A stretch of DNA of 64,000 bases from Acinetobacter sp. ANC 4173. GTDB lineage: Bacteria; Pseudomonadota; Gammaproteobacteria; Pseudomonadales; Moraxellaceae. The notes beneath the pieces were generated by a model. It was not told where the DNA came from, did no database searches, and saw nothing but the letters and a program-made list of their open reading frames with translations. The stretch is from NCBI RefSeq assembly GCF_004331255.1, contig NZ_SJOF01000027.1, positions 1 to 64,000 of the forward strand. Direction: 5' to 3'. Positions 44,829-53,490 of the stretch are shown one piece after another (positions within the stretch are counted from its first letter, which is position 1; every line of letters begins with the position of its first letter). The position numbers and the translations under genes were made by a program.

Positions 44829-45959
44829 TTAAATCGGCTGTGAAGTCACTTCAATCATTTTTGCCATCATGCCTGCAAAATTGGCATCTGGCGTTGGGCG
44901 TTGTTCCCATTCGCCAATCTGCAATGAACCTTCATTGATAAATTTGCAGCGCTGATAACGACGCTCCATAAAGCCATCCAGTACATGCTGTACATCAGGT
45001 GCAGATGCCGCTAACTCGCCCAGTACCACTGCATCTTCAACAGCTTGCGCGGCGCCCTGTCCCATGTGTGGTGTGGTGGCATGTGCTGCATCGCCAATCA
45101 ACAGCACACGTCCGTTGTACCACGGTGCAGGCATCAAAAGTGCCTCCAGTGGGCGGTATACCACCTGACTCGGATCTGTAATTTGCTGTTTTAAATCAGG
45201 AATCAAGCCACCAAAGCCATCCAGACGTTTCTGGAATTCATCAGCAAGGCTGTTCGGGTCAAAGAATGGATTACCTGGTTCTTCCCACACCGCCAAGATA
45301 TACAGACTGTCTTCAGTCAATGGGGTATAACCGACTTTACCGCCTGACTTGCCTTCAAACATGTGTGAATACATCAAGTCTTTTGGTCGTGGCAAGTTAT
45401 AGCGCCATACGCCTTGCCCTGTGAATTTTGGCTTGTACTGTTCGCCAAACACATAGCTACGCACTTTGGAATACACACCATCTGCACCGACCACCAAGTC
45501 ATAGCTGTCTTGTGTACCATCGGTAAACGTCACCAGTGCTTGCTCAGGTGTTTGCTCAATCTTTTCAAAGGTCAAGCCCAGTTTGAGATTCACCCCTTCA
45601 CGCGCAATGGCATCCAGTAAGACCTTATGCAAGGCCGGTCGAGTCAAGCCCAAATTGGCAGGATATTGCTCACCTGCAAGCTGAGCACCACTCAGTTCAG
45701 CTTTCACTTCACCTTCAACATTACAGATGCGTAACCCCTGATAAGGAAAGCCCGCTTCCACGGCTTGATCGGCAATACCGAGCGCTGCCATGGCACGAAT
45801 GAAGTTCGCCTGAACCACAATTCCGACATGATAGACTTTCGGTTCTGCATTGATTTCAATCACATCGACCTGTGCAACACCTGCTTGGCGCAGTGCAATT
45901 GCGGTAGATAGACCACCAATTCCACCGCCGACAATTAATACTTTTTTTAGCGCACTCAT
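44829..45959 (-). CDS. Class A FAD-dependent monooxygenase
   Basis: This 376-aa flavoprotein starts MSALKKVLIVGGGIGGLSTA, with GGAG upstream of the ATG at 45959; a longer frame to 46022 is not favoured. It has the three fingerprints of aromatic hydroxylases: GGGIGGL, the DG motif LVVGADGVYSKVRSYVFG and the GD motif LIGDAAHATTPHMGQGAAQA. Members include salicylate, 6-hydroxynicotinate and 3-hydroxybenzoate hydroxylases. It is the first gene of the twelve-gene operon, so it probably performs the opening oxygenation of the substrate. The exact substrate is not shown. Confidence 0.87.
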   Translation of the reverse strand: MSALKKVLIVGGGIGGLSTAIALRQAGVAQVDVIEINAEPKVYHVGIVVQANFIRAMAALGIADQAVEAGFPYQGLRICNVEGEVKAELSGAQLAGEQYPANLGLTRPALHKVLLDAIAREGVNLKLGLTFEKIEQTPEQALVTFTDGTQDSYDLVVGADGVYSKVRSYVFGEQYKPKFTGQGVWRYNLPRPKDLMYSHMFEGKSGGKVGYTPLTEDSLYILAVWEEPGNPFFDPNSLADEFQKRLDGFGGLIPDLKQQITDPSQVVYRPLEALLMPAPWYNGRVLLIGDAAHATTPHMGQGAAQAVEDAVVLGELAASAPDVQHVLDGFMERRYQRCKFINEGSLQIGEWEQRPTPDANFAGMMAKMIEVTSQPI

Positions 45960-46330
45960 GATTTTTTTACACTCCATGTTCCATTTAGAATCGGCTATTG
46001 GACACGCAACTCCTTGTTCCAAATGGCTGTTTCTATATTGGCAAAATCGAGAGGATTCAATCCAATCGCTTTGCGCTGTTCCATGAAACTAAAATACATG
46101 CTGCACAATCATTCATGAAATTTATTGTTTAGATTACTTGTATCCATGTAACAAATACATGGATGTAATTGAATTAAATTGCCTTAAATTATTTTTTAAA
46201 AAGTAAACCCCTATCCTCAGAAATCACAGTATCTGAAGTAGTAGGTTTGAAAGAGAATTCGAAGAAATTGACAAATGAATTTTATTATTTTTAATAGCGC
46301 ATAATATTTATTCTAGAAATATATAGCAGC
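45960..46330. promoter_or_regulatory. Control region of the twelve-gene operon with inverted repeat
   Basis: This 370-bp gene-free stretch lies upstream of the FAD monooxygenase. A 9-bp perfect inverted repeat, ATCCATGTA (46142-46150) and TACATGGAT (46156-46164), with a 5-base spacer is a good candidate operator, about 185 bp before the start codon. The flanking sequence is A+T-rich. Either the HxlR protein at 46331 or the LysR protein at 50724 could bind it. Confidence 0.45.
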
Positions 46331-46750
46331 CTAATGGGCATCGTATTCAGCTCGACAAGCATTTATTTGTACTTCATGCACCTCTAGCCAGCCAATTAAT
46401 CGATTCAGCTCCTGTACCATTGCCTGACCCAGATCCGTCAAACCGTACTCCACCTGAGGCGGCACTGTCGGAATCACGGTGCGCTGAATAAAACCATCAC
46501 GCTCACAAGCACGTAGCTTCAAGGTTAAAATACGTTGTGATACGGGCGAATCTGCCATCGAGTTGATTTCTTTGAGTAACTGGGTATAACGCATAATCCC
46601 CGTACGTAAAATCATTAAAATCAGCGGCGTCCAGCGATCACCCAGACGGCTCAGGGTTTCACGCACAGGTCCATGTGGGTCATTGCCTTGCTGCACACGT
46701 CTACGAAATTCTTCCAGATCAACATTCTGCTGTGAGTGCAACCCATCCAT
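46331..46750 (-). CDS. HxlR-family transcriptional regulator
   Basis: This 139-aa winged-helix protein shows the HxlR core (LSRLGDRWTPLILMILRTGI, then MRYTQLLKEINSMADSPVSQ, RILTLKLRACERDGF and VEYGLTDLGQAM). MDGLHSQQN at 46750 is chosen as start because AAGGAAG precedes it. HxlR proteins respond to aldehydes, quinones or other reactive small molecules and bind palindromes. It lies between the monooxygenase operon and the divergent CrtI-like operon, an ideal place to control both. Confidence 0.85.
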   Translation of the reverse strand: MDGLHSQQNVDLEEFRRRVQQGNDPHGPVRETLSRLGDRWTPLILMILRTGIMRYTQLLKEINSMADSPVSQRILTLKLRACERDGFIQRTVIPTVPPQVEYGLTDLGQAMVQELNRLIGWLEVHEVQINACRAEYDAH

Positions 46751-46895
46751 TGTGGCAACTTCCTTTAAAAACATCTTGCATAACGAACATTTATGTAACT
46801 AGCATACAAAAAAGTGCTGTCTTCCGCATCCAATTTTTTGTCTTTATGCTTAGCCAAAATCACAAAGCTTAAAACGGAAAAAGGAAAGGAGTGAC

Positions 46896-48482
46896 ATGAT
46901 GTCTCAATACGACGTAATTGTGATTGGCGCTGGGCATAACGGATTAACTGCCGCGTCTTACCTTGCCAAAGCAGGCAAGAAAGTTCTGATTTTAGAGCGA
47001 AAATCTTATGTAGGCGGTGGCGTATCGACCCGTGAACTCAACACCCCGGGCTTTTGGCATGATGAGCATTCCAGTGTACATATCATGATTCAGGGTAACC
47101 CGATGATCCGTCAGGACGAATTGGGTTTATTTTCTAAATTTGGCTTGAAGTACAACTATTCGGAAGTACCGTATGCCTCGGTTTACGATGATGGCAGTGC
47201 CATCATTTGCTACAAAGATCTCGACAAAGCCTGCGAATCGATTGCCCAAGTTTCCCCTAAAGATGCCGAAACCTATCGTAAATTGGCACAAAAATCTGCG
47301 GCATTGATTCCAATGCTGCTCTCTGGATTCTATTCGCCTCCGTTACCGATGGGTGCGATGGTCGCTATGATGGATCAAAGTGTAGAAGGTCGTGAAATGT
47401 TCGATGCGATGCAACGCAGCACTTACGATTTGGTCAACCAACTCTTTGTACATGACAAAGTCAAAATCCATATCTTGCGGGTACTCGCTGAAAACCTACA
47501 ATTACCTGACGAACTCGGTACAGGGATGGGACTGTTGGCATTTATTGGCATCATGCATACCTATGGCGTTTCACAGCCTGTGGGCGGCAGTGGCAAATTG
47601 TCTGAAGCATTAGAGCGTTGCTTCCAACATTATGGTGGTGAAGTTCGTCTCGATGCCGAAGTTAAAAAAGTCCTGACCTCCAACGGCAAAGCGGTTGGGG
47701 TGGAAATGCGCGATGGCGAAAAAATTTATGCCAAAGATGCCGTAATTGGTGCACTGCATCCACATGTGATTGACCGCTTTATCGATGGGCTGGATGAAAA
47801 TGTCGTCCGTCGTGCCAAAAATGCCACACTGGCCCCATTTAGCTTGTTTGTCAGTCACTATGACTTGCACACCCCTGCTGAGTTTTATGCGCATAAAGAT
47901 GTCAGTAAAGGCACTATGTTGACTATGCTCAGTACGGAAAAACTATCCGAATTGATGGACGACTTCGATGCACTGCGTCGCGGCAAGGTATCCAAACGCC
48001 GCTTAGTGGCTGGTGGTGATGAAAGCCTGAATGACCCGACGCGTGTGCCTGCGGGCAAAGGCATGTTCCACGGCATTACATTCGCACCTTATGAACTTGC
48101 TGAAGGTGGTTCAGCACGCTGGGATGAATACAAGGAAGAATTTGGCGAACTGAGTTTGGCTGCCTATCGCAAATATGTGAAAAACCTGACTTCGGACAAC
48201 ATTATTGCCCGTAGCTTCCATTCTCCACTGGATTTGGAACGTAGCTCACCAAACTCGATGGTACGTGGTGATGTGCATGGCGTAGCCCCATATTTTTACC
48301 AATCTTTTGCACACCGACCAACCCCAGACTTGGGCCGCTTAACGGTACCAGGTCTCGACAATATGTATCTGGTGGGTCCATTCATGCATCCGGGTGGTGG
48401 TGTATTTGGCGCAGGACGTGCCACGGCCATCAAAATGTTTGATGACATGAATATTGATTTCGACAAAGCTGTAGGGAACTAA
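46896..48482 (+). CDS. Phytoene-desaturase-like FAD oxidoreductase (PYROXD2 type)
   Basis: This 528-aa flavoprotein starts MMSQYDVIVIGAGHNGLTAA, a dinucleotide fold, with AAAGGAGTGAC before the ATG. It has the CrtI/amine-oxidase-like ERKSYVGGGVSTRELNTPGF segment and the C-terminal FAD-contact LVGPFMHPGGGVFGAGRATA. It is not a carotenoid enzyme by context, because no crtB or other carotenoid gene is near. Catabolic members of this group dehydrogenate or isomerise C-C or C-N bonds of cyclic substrates. It is the first gene of a plus-strand operon divergent from hxlR. Confidence 0.85.
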   Translation: MMSQYDVIVIGAGHNGLTAASYLAKAGKKVLILERKSYVGGGVSTRELNTPGFWHDEHSSVHIMIQGNPMIRQDELGLFSKFGLKYNYSEVPYASVYDDGSAIICYKDLDKACESIAQVSPKDAETYRKLAQKSAALIPMLLSGFYSPPLPMGAMVAMMDQSVEGREMFDAMQRSTYDLVNQLFVHDKVKIHILRVLAENLQLPDELGTGMGLLAFIGIMHTYGVSQPVGGSGKLSEALERCFQHYGGEVRLDAEVKKVLTSNGKAVGVEMRDGEKIYAKDAVIGALHPHVIDRFIDGLDENVVRRAKNATLAPFSLFVSHYDLHTPAEFYAHKDVSKGTMLTMLSTEKLSELMDDFDALRRGKVSKRRLVAGGDESLNDPTRVPAGKGMFHGITFAPYELAEGGSARWDEYKEEFGELSLAAYRKYVKNLTSDNIIARSFHSPLDLERSSPNSMVRGDVHGVAPYFYQSFAHRPTPDLGRLTVPGLDNMYLVGPFMHPGGGVFGAGRATAIKMFDDMNIDFDKAVGN

Positions 48483-48486
48483 AATT

Positions 48487-48708
48487 ATGAAAGTCTATGG
48501 AAGTGATAATAGCGAACTGATGAATGTTAGTGCCATTGAACGTAATGGCAATGAGCTGATTTTAAAAGGCAAAATTTTCGGCGCAATGCCGATGACGGCA
48601 AAGCTCAGACCTGAGGAGGCTCGGGCTGCACTGAAACTCCTCAATTTTAAAACGGTATTATTTTTAATTACCTTACTGTTCCGCGCTTCGATCAAACCGA
48701 AGAAATAA
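48487..48708 (+). CDS. Small protein, 73 aa, unknown
   Basis: This gene begins 4 bp after the CrtI-like stop with AGGGA before the ATG, so it is very likely translated. The first 45 residues look like a small beta-rich domain (MKVYGSDNSELMNVSAIERN, then GNELILKGKIFGAMPMTAKL). A hydrophobic segment (TVLFLITLLFRA) and a basic tail (SIKPKK) follow, suggesting a peripheral or single-pass membrane protein. I do not recognise the family. Tight coupling to the oxidoreductase suggests a subunit or membrane anchor for it. Confidence 0.7.
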   Translation: MKVYGSDNSELMNVSAIERNGNELILKGKIFGAMPMTAKLRPEEARAALKLLNFKTVLFLITLLFRASIKPKK

Positions 48709-48863
48709 AGTCTTAGCCCAAGCACAGGTTTTTTCTGTTTCTCTATATTCCCATCCCTCAGTTTTCATTCCGATCCTTGGATCGGGATGAATCATCCAAA
48801 ACAATAAATCCGCATAAATTGACATGATGTCAAAACAACTCAATCAAGCATGGAAAATAGCAC

Positions 48864-49295
48864 ATGGATCAACAATATTTTCTGGATCACTATATCGGCA
48901 AATTTAATCGACAAGACCCCGCAGGTTTTGAAGAATTTTTTGCGCCCAATATCAAGATGTTTAATGGCGGTCTGATTTTTGAAGGTGTTGAAGCGGTTAA
49001 AGAACATTATCGCCAAATCTGGAGCGTGATGCGTGAAACCCTGAATGTCAAAGAATACCTACCTGTCAGTGACAGTCGCTTGGTGATTGAACTGCACACC
49101 CATTTTGATGTTCCAGAAAGCCAAACTGAAACGCCATTTGGTGAAATCAAACAGGGACAACAGTTTGATTTTCATGGTTTAATTCTTTATAAAATTGATG
49201 AAAACCATCAGTTTTATGAAGTCCATGTTTCTTATTTTAACTTCATCAAAACCGATGCCGACGGCACGAAAACCAATCTTGGCATGCCGCATTAA
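48864..49295 (+). CDS. SnoaL/NTF2-like protein, 143 aa
   Basis: The protein shows the cone-shaped NTF2-like fold: an N-terminal helix pair (DQQYFLDHYIGKFNRQDPAG), FFAPNIKMFNGGLIFEGVEA and a beta sheet ending in FHGLILYKIDENHQF. SnoaL-like proteins act as cyclases, isomerases or hydratases, often on polyketide or steroid-like rings. GGAAAA precedes the ATG. It lies between the 73-aa gene and an MFS gene in the same direction. A role as isomerase or dehydratase in the pathway is inferred. Confidence 0.78.
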   Translation: MDQQYFLDHYIGKFNRQDPAGFEEFFAPNIKMFNGGLIFEGVEAVKEHYRQIWSVMRETLNVKEYLPVSDSRLVIELHTHFDVPESQTETPFGEIKQGQQFDFHGLILYKIDENHQFYEVHVSYFNFIKTDADGTKTNLGMPH

Positions 49296-49426
49296 GCCGA
49301 TTACACCCCAAATAAGGATATGTTCGAAACGGTGAGAAAGCGCACCTTAAAGCGAATTGTTTTATATTGCAGTCAATCCGCTCAAAGATGAACCTTTTCT
49401 CACATCTGTTGAAGATCGAGGGAATT

Positions 49427-50665
49427 ATGCATCAAGGAAAAACTACCATTGAAAAAGTGGTCGGGATCAAATCAGGCTTTACCACGCTGCTGTTATTGCT
49501 CTTTGTCTGTTTATCGCCCATGGCGGCGATTGTCATGGCACCGAGTCTACCCAAGATTCAGCAACACTTTGCCCATGTTCCACATATTGAATATTTAACC
49601 CCGATTGCGTTAACCATCCCAGGTTTAGTTATGGCAATCGTCAGCCCACTGATTGGATTCCTCGCGGACAAATTTGGTCGTAAAAAATTACTCATCCTCT
49701 CCACTGTGGCTTATGGAATAGTCGGTTTAGCCCCAATGTTCCTTGATCAATTTTATTTGATTCTGATTTCTCGGGTGATTTTAGGCTTATTTGAAGCCGT
49801 GGTTCTTACCGTGAGTACAACCCTGATTGGCGATTATTATTCTCCAACCTTAAGACAGCGCTACCTCGCCTTACAGGTCACAGCGGCATCAACCTCAGCC
49901 ATTTTGTTTTTTGCATTGGGAGGATATTTGGGCGGCATTAGCTGGCGTCTTGCGTTTATTGTATATGCTGTACCGCTCATTTTTGCCGTTCTCGGTCAGA
50001 TGCTGTTGTGGGAACCTAAAATCAGACGCAGCAAAGATCTTCATCTCGATACAGCCCATCAGGATGATGCAGTGAAGTTTCGTCCGAATTTTATGTTAGC
50101 CATCTGGATCACGGCATTTATTGCGGCTGTCTCGTTTATGATCTTACAGATACAGATTCCCTATCTGTTAAATAGCATAGGTGAAAGTTCGCCGAAAACC
50201 GCAGGCAATATTGCCGCACTTTCAACGGTGTTTATTGTTTTAGGCACATTTGCAGTGCAATACATGATCAAGAAATCCACACCGATGTCACTCAACTTAC
50301 TGATTGGCTTTGGTTTAATTGGCATCAGTTTTATGTTGTTGGCAACTGCACAAAGTGCACAGCAGGTTTTGATTTACGCCATCATCAACAGCTTTGGTTC
50401 AGGGATTTTATTGCCCTCAGTCACATTCTGGAACATGCGCCACTTACCGCAGGAAAAACGAGGCTTGGGCACAGGAATCTGGAACAGTTTTTATAATTTT
50501 GGGATGTTTTCTAGCCCGATTTTAATTGTTTATCTGAATGGTTTTACAGGCAGTTTAAAAATGACACTGGCACAGCTTGGTCCATTATTGCTGGCTTTTG
50601 CCGTGTTTTGCATGCTTTTCGACTTATTCAGACATTTGATTGTTAAAGCGAAACTCACAGCTTAA
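49427..50665 (+). CDS. MFS transporter, paralogue of the one at 38037
   Basis: This 412-aa, twelve-helix protein starts at 49427 (MHQGKTTIEKVVGIKSGFTT), with GAGGGAATT upstream; a frame to 49367 is longer but lacks such a site. Signature segments are LSPMAAIVMAPSLPKIQQHF and GFLADKFGRKKLLILSTVAY. Long blocks match the MFS at 38037, such as STTLIGDYYS and RQRYLALQ. Two related carriers in one pathway may handle different stereoisomers, or uptake and efflux. A terminator follows. Confidence 0.88.
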   Translation: MHQGKTTIEKVVGIKSGFTTLLLLLFVCLSPMAAIVMAPSLPKIQQHFAHVPHIEYLTPIALTIPGLVMAIVSPLIGFLADKFGRKKLLILSTVAYGIVGLAPMFLDQFYLILISRVILGLFEAVVLTVSTTLIGDYYSPTLRQRYLALQVTAASTSAILFFALGGYLGGISWRLAFIVYAVPLIFAVLGQMLLWEPKIRRSKDLHLDTAHQDDAVKFRPNFMLAIWITAFIAAVSFMILQIQIPYLLNSIGESSPKTAGNIAALSTVFIVLGTFAVQYMIKKSTPMSLNLLIGFGLIGISFMLLATAQSAQQVLIYAIINSFGSGILLPSVTFWNMRHLPQEKRGLGTGIWNSFYNFGMFSSPILIVYLNGFTGSLKMTLAQLGPLLLAFAVFCMLFDLFRHLIVKAKLTA

Positions 50666-50676
50666 TTTTCCGAGCA

Positions 50677-50703
50677 TCAAAAGGGCTTTAATTGCCCTTT
50701 TGA
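50677..50703. terminator. Bidirectional terminator
   Basis: A perfect 10-bp stem (TCAAAAGGGC at 50677-50686, GCCCTTTTGA at 50694-50703) with a 7-base loop lies between the convergent MFS and lysR genes. Confidence 0.8.
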
Positions 50704-50723
50704 AATGAAGCGATAGTAACCCG

Positions 50724-51638
50724 CTATACATCTAGCTCTTTGGTCACTTGCATGATCAACTGGCGAAACCATAACAGACCTGCATCGTTTTCCTGAAACT
50801 TATTCCACTGCATACAAATTTTAATTTTCGGCACTTCCCACGGCAGTGGGCACAAATGTATGGGCAAATATTCAGCACATTGTACTGCCAGCTTTTTATG
50901 CATGATTGCAATATAAGGTGTACCGACGACAAAACGTGGCACACTATTAAAATTTGTCGCAACATATGCCACGTTACGTTTAATATCTAAATTTCGAATT
51001 AGCCAATCATCAATCATGGGTGTCTTATTGATTGCGCCCAAACGCACGACTACATGTTCAGCCTGCGTATAATCTTCTAAAGTTAATGGTTTTTCTTTTA
51101 GGGGATTTTGATTCCACATCACACAGACAAATTCGTCTTCAAAAACATCTAAACTTGGATGTTCATCTAAAATACTTAAACTAGGCAAAAACAAAATATC
51201 AACTTTCCCTCGCTCAATTTGCTTTTCCGCTTCCGAAGAAGGCATCAGCTGTTCAATTGAACATTGAGGAGACAAACTATACAGTAATTGATTTAATCGA
51301 GGTAATAACACATTCCCAGTATAATCAGATGCCATCACTGTGAACTTTCGTTTTGCTTTCAATGGATCAAACTTATTTTTATTATTTAATACGGTACGCA
51401 TTTGAATTAATAAATCACTTACCGGTTTAGCCAGATTTTCACCCATTGGGGTGAGCACCATACTACGTCCAACTTGAACCAAAAGATCATCTTCAAAATA
51501 ATCTCTCAATCGAGCTAATGCAGCACTGGTTGCTGGTTGACTTAAAAATAATTTTTCACCAGCCCGAGTAATATTTTTTTCAGTTAATAAGATGTCTAGT
51601 GCAACCAACAAATTCAAATCCAACCCATCAAATCTCAA
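50724..51638 (-). CDS. LysR-family regulator (NodD/PcpR-like)
   Basis: This 304-aa protein reads MRFDGLDLNLLVALDILLTE, then KNITRAGEKLFLSQPATSAA and LARLRDYFEDDLLVQVGRSM, the HTH of the NodD/LinR/PcpR branch. These regulators usually respond to aromatic or flavonoid inducers. The start is a TTG at 51638, supported by AAGGAG 6 bases upstream. It sits at the right edge of the 34-51 kb catabolic region, convergent with the MFS gene, and is a good candidate activator for it. Confidence 0.85.
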   Translation of the reverse strand: MRFDGLDLNLLVALDILLTEKNITRAGEKLFLSQPATSAALARLRDYFEDDLLVQVGRSMVLTPMGENLAKPVSDLLIQMRTVLNNKNKFDPLKAKRKFTVMASDYTGNVLLPRLNQLLYSLSPQCSIEQLMPSSEAEKQIERGKVDILFLPSLSILDEHPSLDVFEDEFVCVMWNQNPLKEKPLTLEDYTQAEHVVVRLGAINKTPMIDDWLIRNLDIKRNVAYVATNFNSVPRFVVGTPYIAIMHKKLAVQCAEYLPIHLCPLPWEVPKIKICMQWNKFQENDAGLLWFRQLIMQVTKELDV

Positions 51639-51849
51639 CGAAGACTCCTTATAACAAACTGATAATTATAAAAATCATTTTTTTCAAAAAAATACTAACA
51701 ACAATGGCGAATACAGTCAAAACCAATAGTAATGCTCTTTCTTAAATATAATACTAAAAATCATCAACTTGACTGCTTAAATTAACCTAGACATCAAGGT
51801 AATCTTATTTTTAAATTTGCTTGAATTCATCTGCACTCATTTCATTAGA

Positions 51850-52330
51850 AATCCAAACCATTCCATTGTAAAACATGTTGATATAATTAAATACACCTTA
51901 AAAGGTCATTTCTTTATTGAGCTGTTCAAGAAATGTTTGCCATTAATAAAGCATCGAAAACTAAATCTATTGTGATTCTATATTGCATAGACCAACCAAC
52001 CACAAGACCTAAGAACAGATCGATTACAACAGCTAAATACAGCCATGCCTCATGACTACGAATGTACGTAATTTACGTAATGTACGTAATGTACGTAATG
52101 TACGTCATCTATAATTGGTTAGGCTGTGTTGGATTGAACGGTGAAGCTAAAGCATTTGCAACACGCCTGTTAGAGTATCTGCATAAGTTCTAGATTTACG
52201 AGAGTCTCTCTGTGATTTAAGTCTATTTACTTTCATAAGCCGATTAACTCAATTAATTTCACAGCCTTCGTTCGCATTACAGAAATATTACGATAGCGAT
52301 AAACACTAATAGGTTCGAGCCAGAATTACT
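51850..52330 (-). mobile_element. Degenerate IS3-family remnant
   Basis: The 840-bp space between the two lysR genes has no intact gene. Read on the minus strand it contains decayed IS3 orfB pieces: VANALASPFNPTQPNQ, then EAWLYLAVVIDLFLGLVVGW followed by SMQ, and a tail near 51870-51900 whose DNA (ATTGTAAAACATG) resembles the orfB 3' end of the IS3 copy at 1800. The part between the second Asp and the Glu is missing. Stops and frameshifts occur throughout, so this is an old, internally deleted copy. A short tandem repeat lies inside it. Confidence 0.6.
52065..52108. repeat. 9-bp tandem repeat TACGTAATG
   Basis: Five consecutive units (TACGTAATT, three TACGTAATG, then a partial TACGTCAT) run from 52065 to 52108. 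A diverged TACGAATG unit precedes them at 52057. On the minus strand each unit encodes Y-V-H in the frame of the IS3 remnant, at the place where D-V-T-Y-I-R is expected. The array therefore looks like an in-frame expansion of transposase sequence. Confidence 0.8.
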
Positions 52331-52477
52331 TAATTATTCCTAAAATGTTGCGCAGTTTATGGGCTATCTAAATGATAGGCTAGTTAAACCCAGAAGCCTT
52401 GGAACAGAAATATTTTAAGAGTTTAGAGAGATTTGTCGTCCACGATAATGTCTAGGATCAATTTTAAACGTGTATCG

Positions 52478-53386
52478 TTACTCCTTACAAATATTCTTTA
52501 AAAATTCTAAAAAGACTCGTATTCGTGGAGATATTAAACGTCGACTTGAATAAATTGCGGTCAATTGAGAGCTAGATAGCTTGAGTTTGAAATGAGGTAA
52601 AATTTGTATCAAACTTTTTTCAGCCAATTGTTTGACACAATAATGCTGCGGCAACATTGATATTCCACCACCTAACATGAGCATTCTACGTACAATAAGC
52701 GGATGATTGACTCGCATGACACCATGCGATAAGTCTAGATAATCTATGGCCTTGTCAAAATAGACAGGTAAACGCCGCAATGCATATCGGGTTTCACAAA
52801 TCTTAACCAATTCACTCAATTCATTTAATGTTTCAGGTAATCTATTTTGAGCTAACCATTTTGGACTACTTACCCAAATTAATTCTCCACGAATTAAAGG
52901 TAAGGAAACCAACTCACTATCTTCAAGTTCCCCCACCACAACCGCAATATCCACCTGATCACGGATTAACTCCGCACCTTGACTGGTAATTACAATTTCC
53001 AATTCAATTTCAGGGTGTTGCTGGCAAAAATCGAATAAATAAGATGCCACAAACTCTTCACTAAAAGCTGGTGGAAGAGCAACTTTTAAACGTCCTTTTG
53101 CGACACTCCCTAAATCTGCCATAAGGGAATCCGTTGCAACTGCCTGCTCCATAATCTGCTGCGCCTGACGGTAAAAAACTTCGCCTTCGGCAGTAATACG
53201 TAAACTTCGTGAAGAACGATCGATTAGACGTAAACCCAAATTTTGCTCTAAACGCGTTAAGGTTGTACTGACTGTAGATTTAGGCATTCCTAATGTATTC
53301 GCCGCAGCAGAAATCCCTCCTCGCTCTATAATGGCGAGAAACACGGGGATATCATCTAAATTCCATTTCATAAGTGAATTGTTCAT
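52478..53386 (-). CDS. LysR-family regulator divergent from galA
   Basis: This 302-aa protein has the LysR HTH (GGISAAANTLGMPKSTVSTT, then LTRLEQNLGLRLIDRSSRSL) and an effector domain with VDIAVVVGELEDSELVSLPL. It belongs to the AaeR/DsdC-like branch, different from the regulator at 59507. It is divergent from galA with a 105-bp shared region, which makes it the likely local regulator of gallate dioxygenase or an additional layer of control. No preferred ligand can be read from the sequence. Confidence 0.85.
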   Translation of the reverse strand: MNNSLMKWNLDDIPVFLAIIERGGISAAANTLGMPKSTVSTTLTRLEQNLGLRLIDRSSRSLRITAEGEVFYRQAQQIMEQAVATDSLMADLGSVAKGRLKVALPPAFSEEFVASYLFDFCQQHPEIELEIVITSQGAELIRDQVDIAVVVGELEDSELVSLPLIRGELIWVSSPKWLAQNRLPETLNELSELVKICETRYALRRLPVYFDKAIDYLDLSHGVMRVNHPLIVRRMLMLGGGISMLPQHYCVKQLAEKSLIQILPHFKLKLSSSQLTAIYSSRRLISPRIRVFLEFLKNICKE

Positions 53387-53490
53387 TTTTCTGAACGATG
53401 AATCTCATTTTAGCTAGTTGTTCCCCAAGCAGCAATAATTAAAATGATGAGAACAGCATTGCGATTGACGCACTGAAAAAGGAAAATTTC

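Noticed and set aside
46896..48482. CrtI-like gene as part of a carotenoid cluster
   Set aside because: No phytoene synthase, cyclase or GGPP synthase gene is present; the neighbours are catabolic.
52057..52108. Tandem TACGTAATG repeats as plasmid iterons or a CRISPR-like array
   Set aside because: The units are contiguous with no spacers, there is no rep or cas gene nearby, and the repeat lies inside the reading frame of an IS3 remnant.
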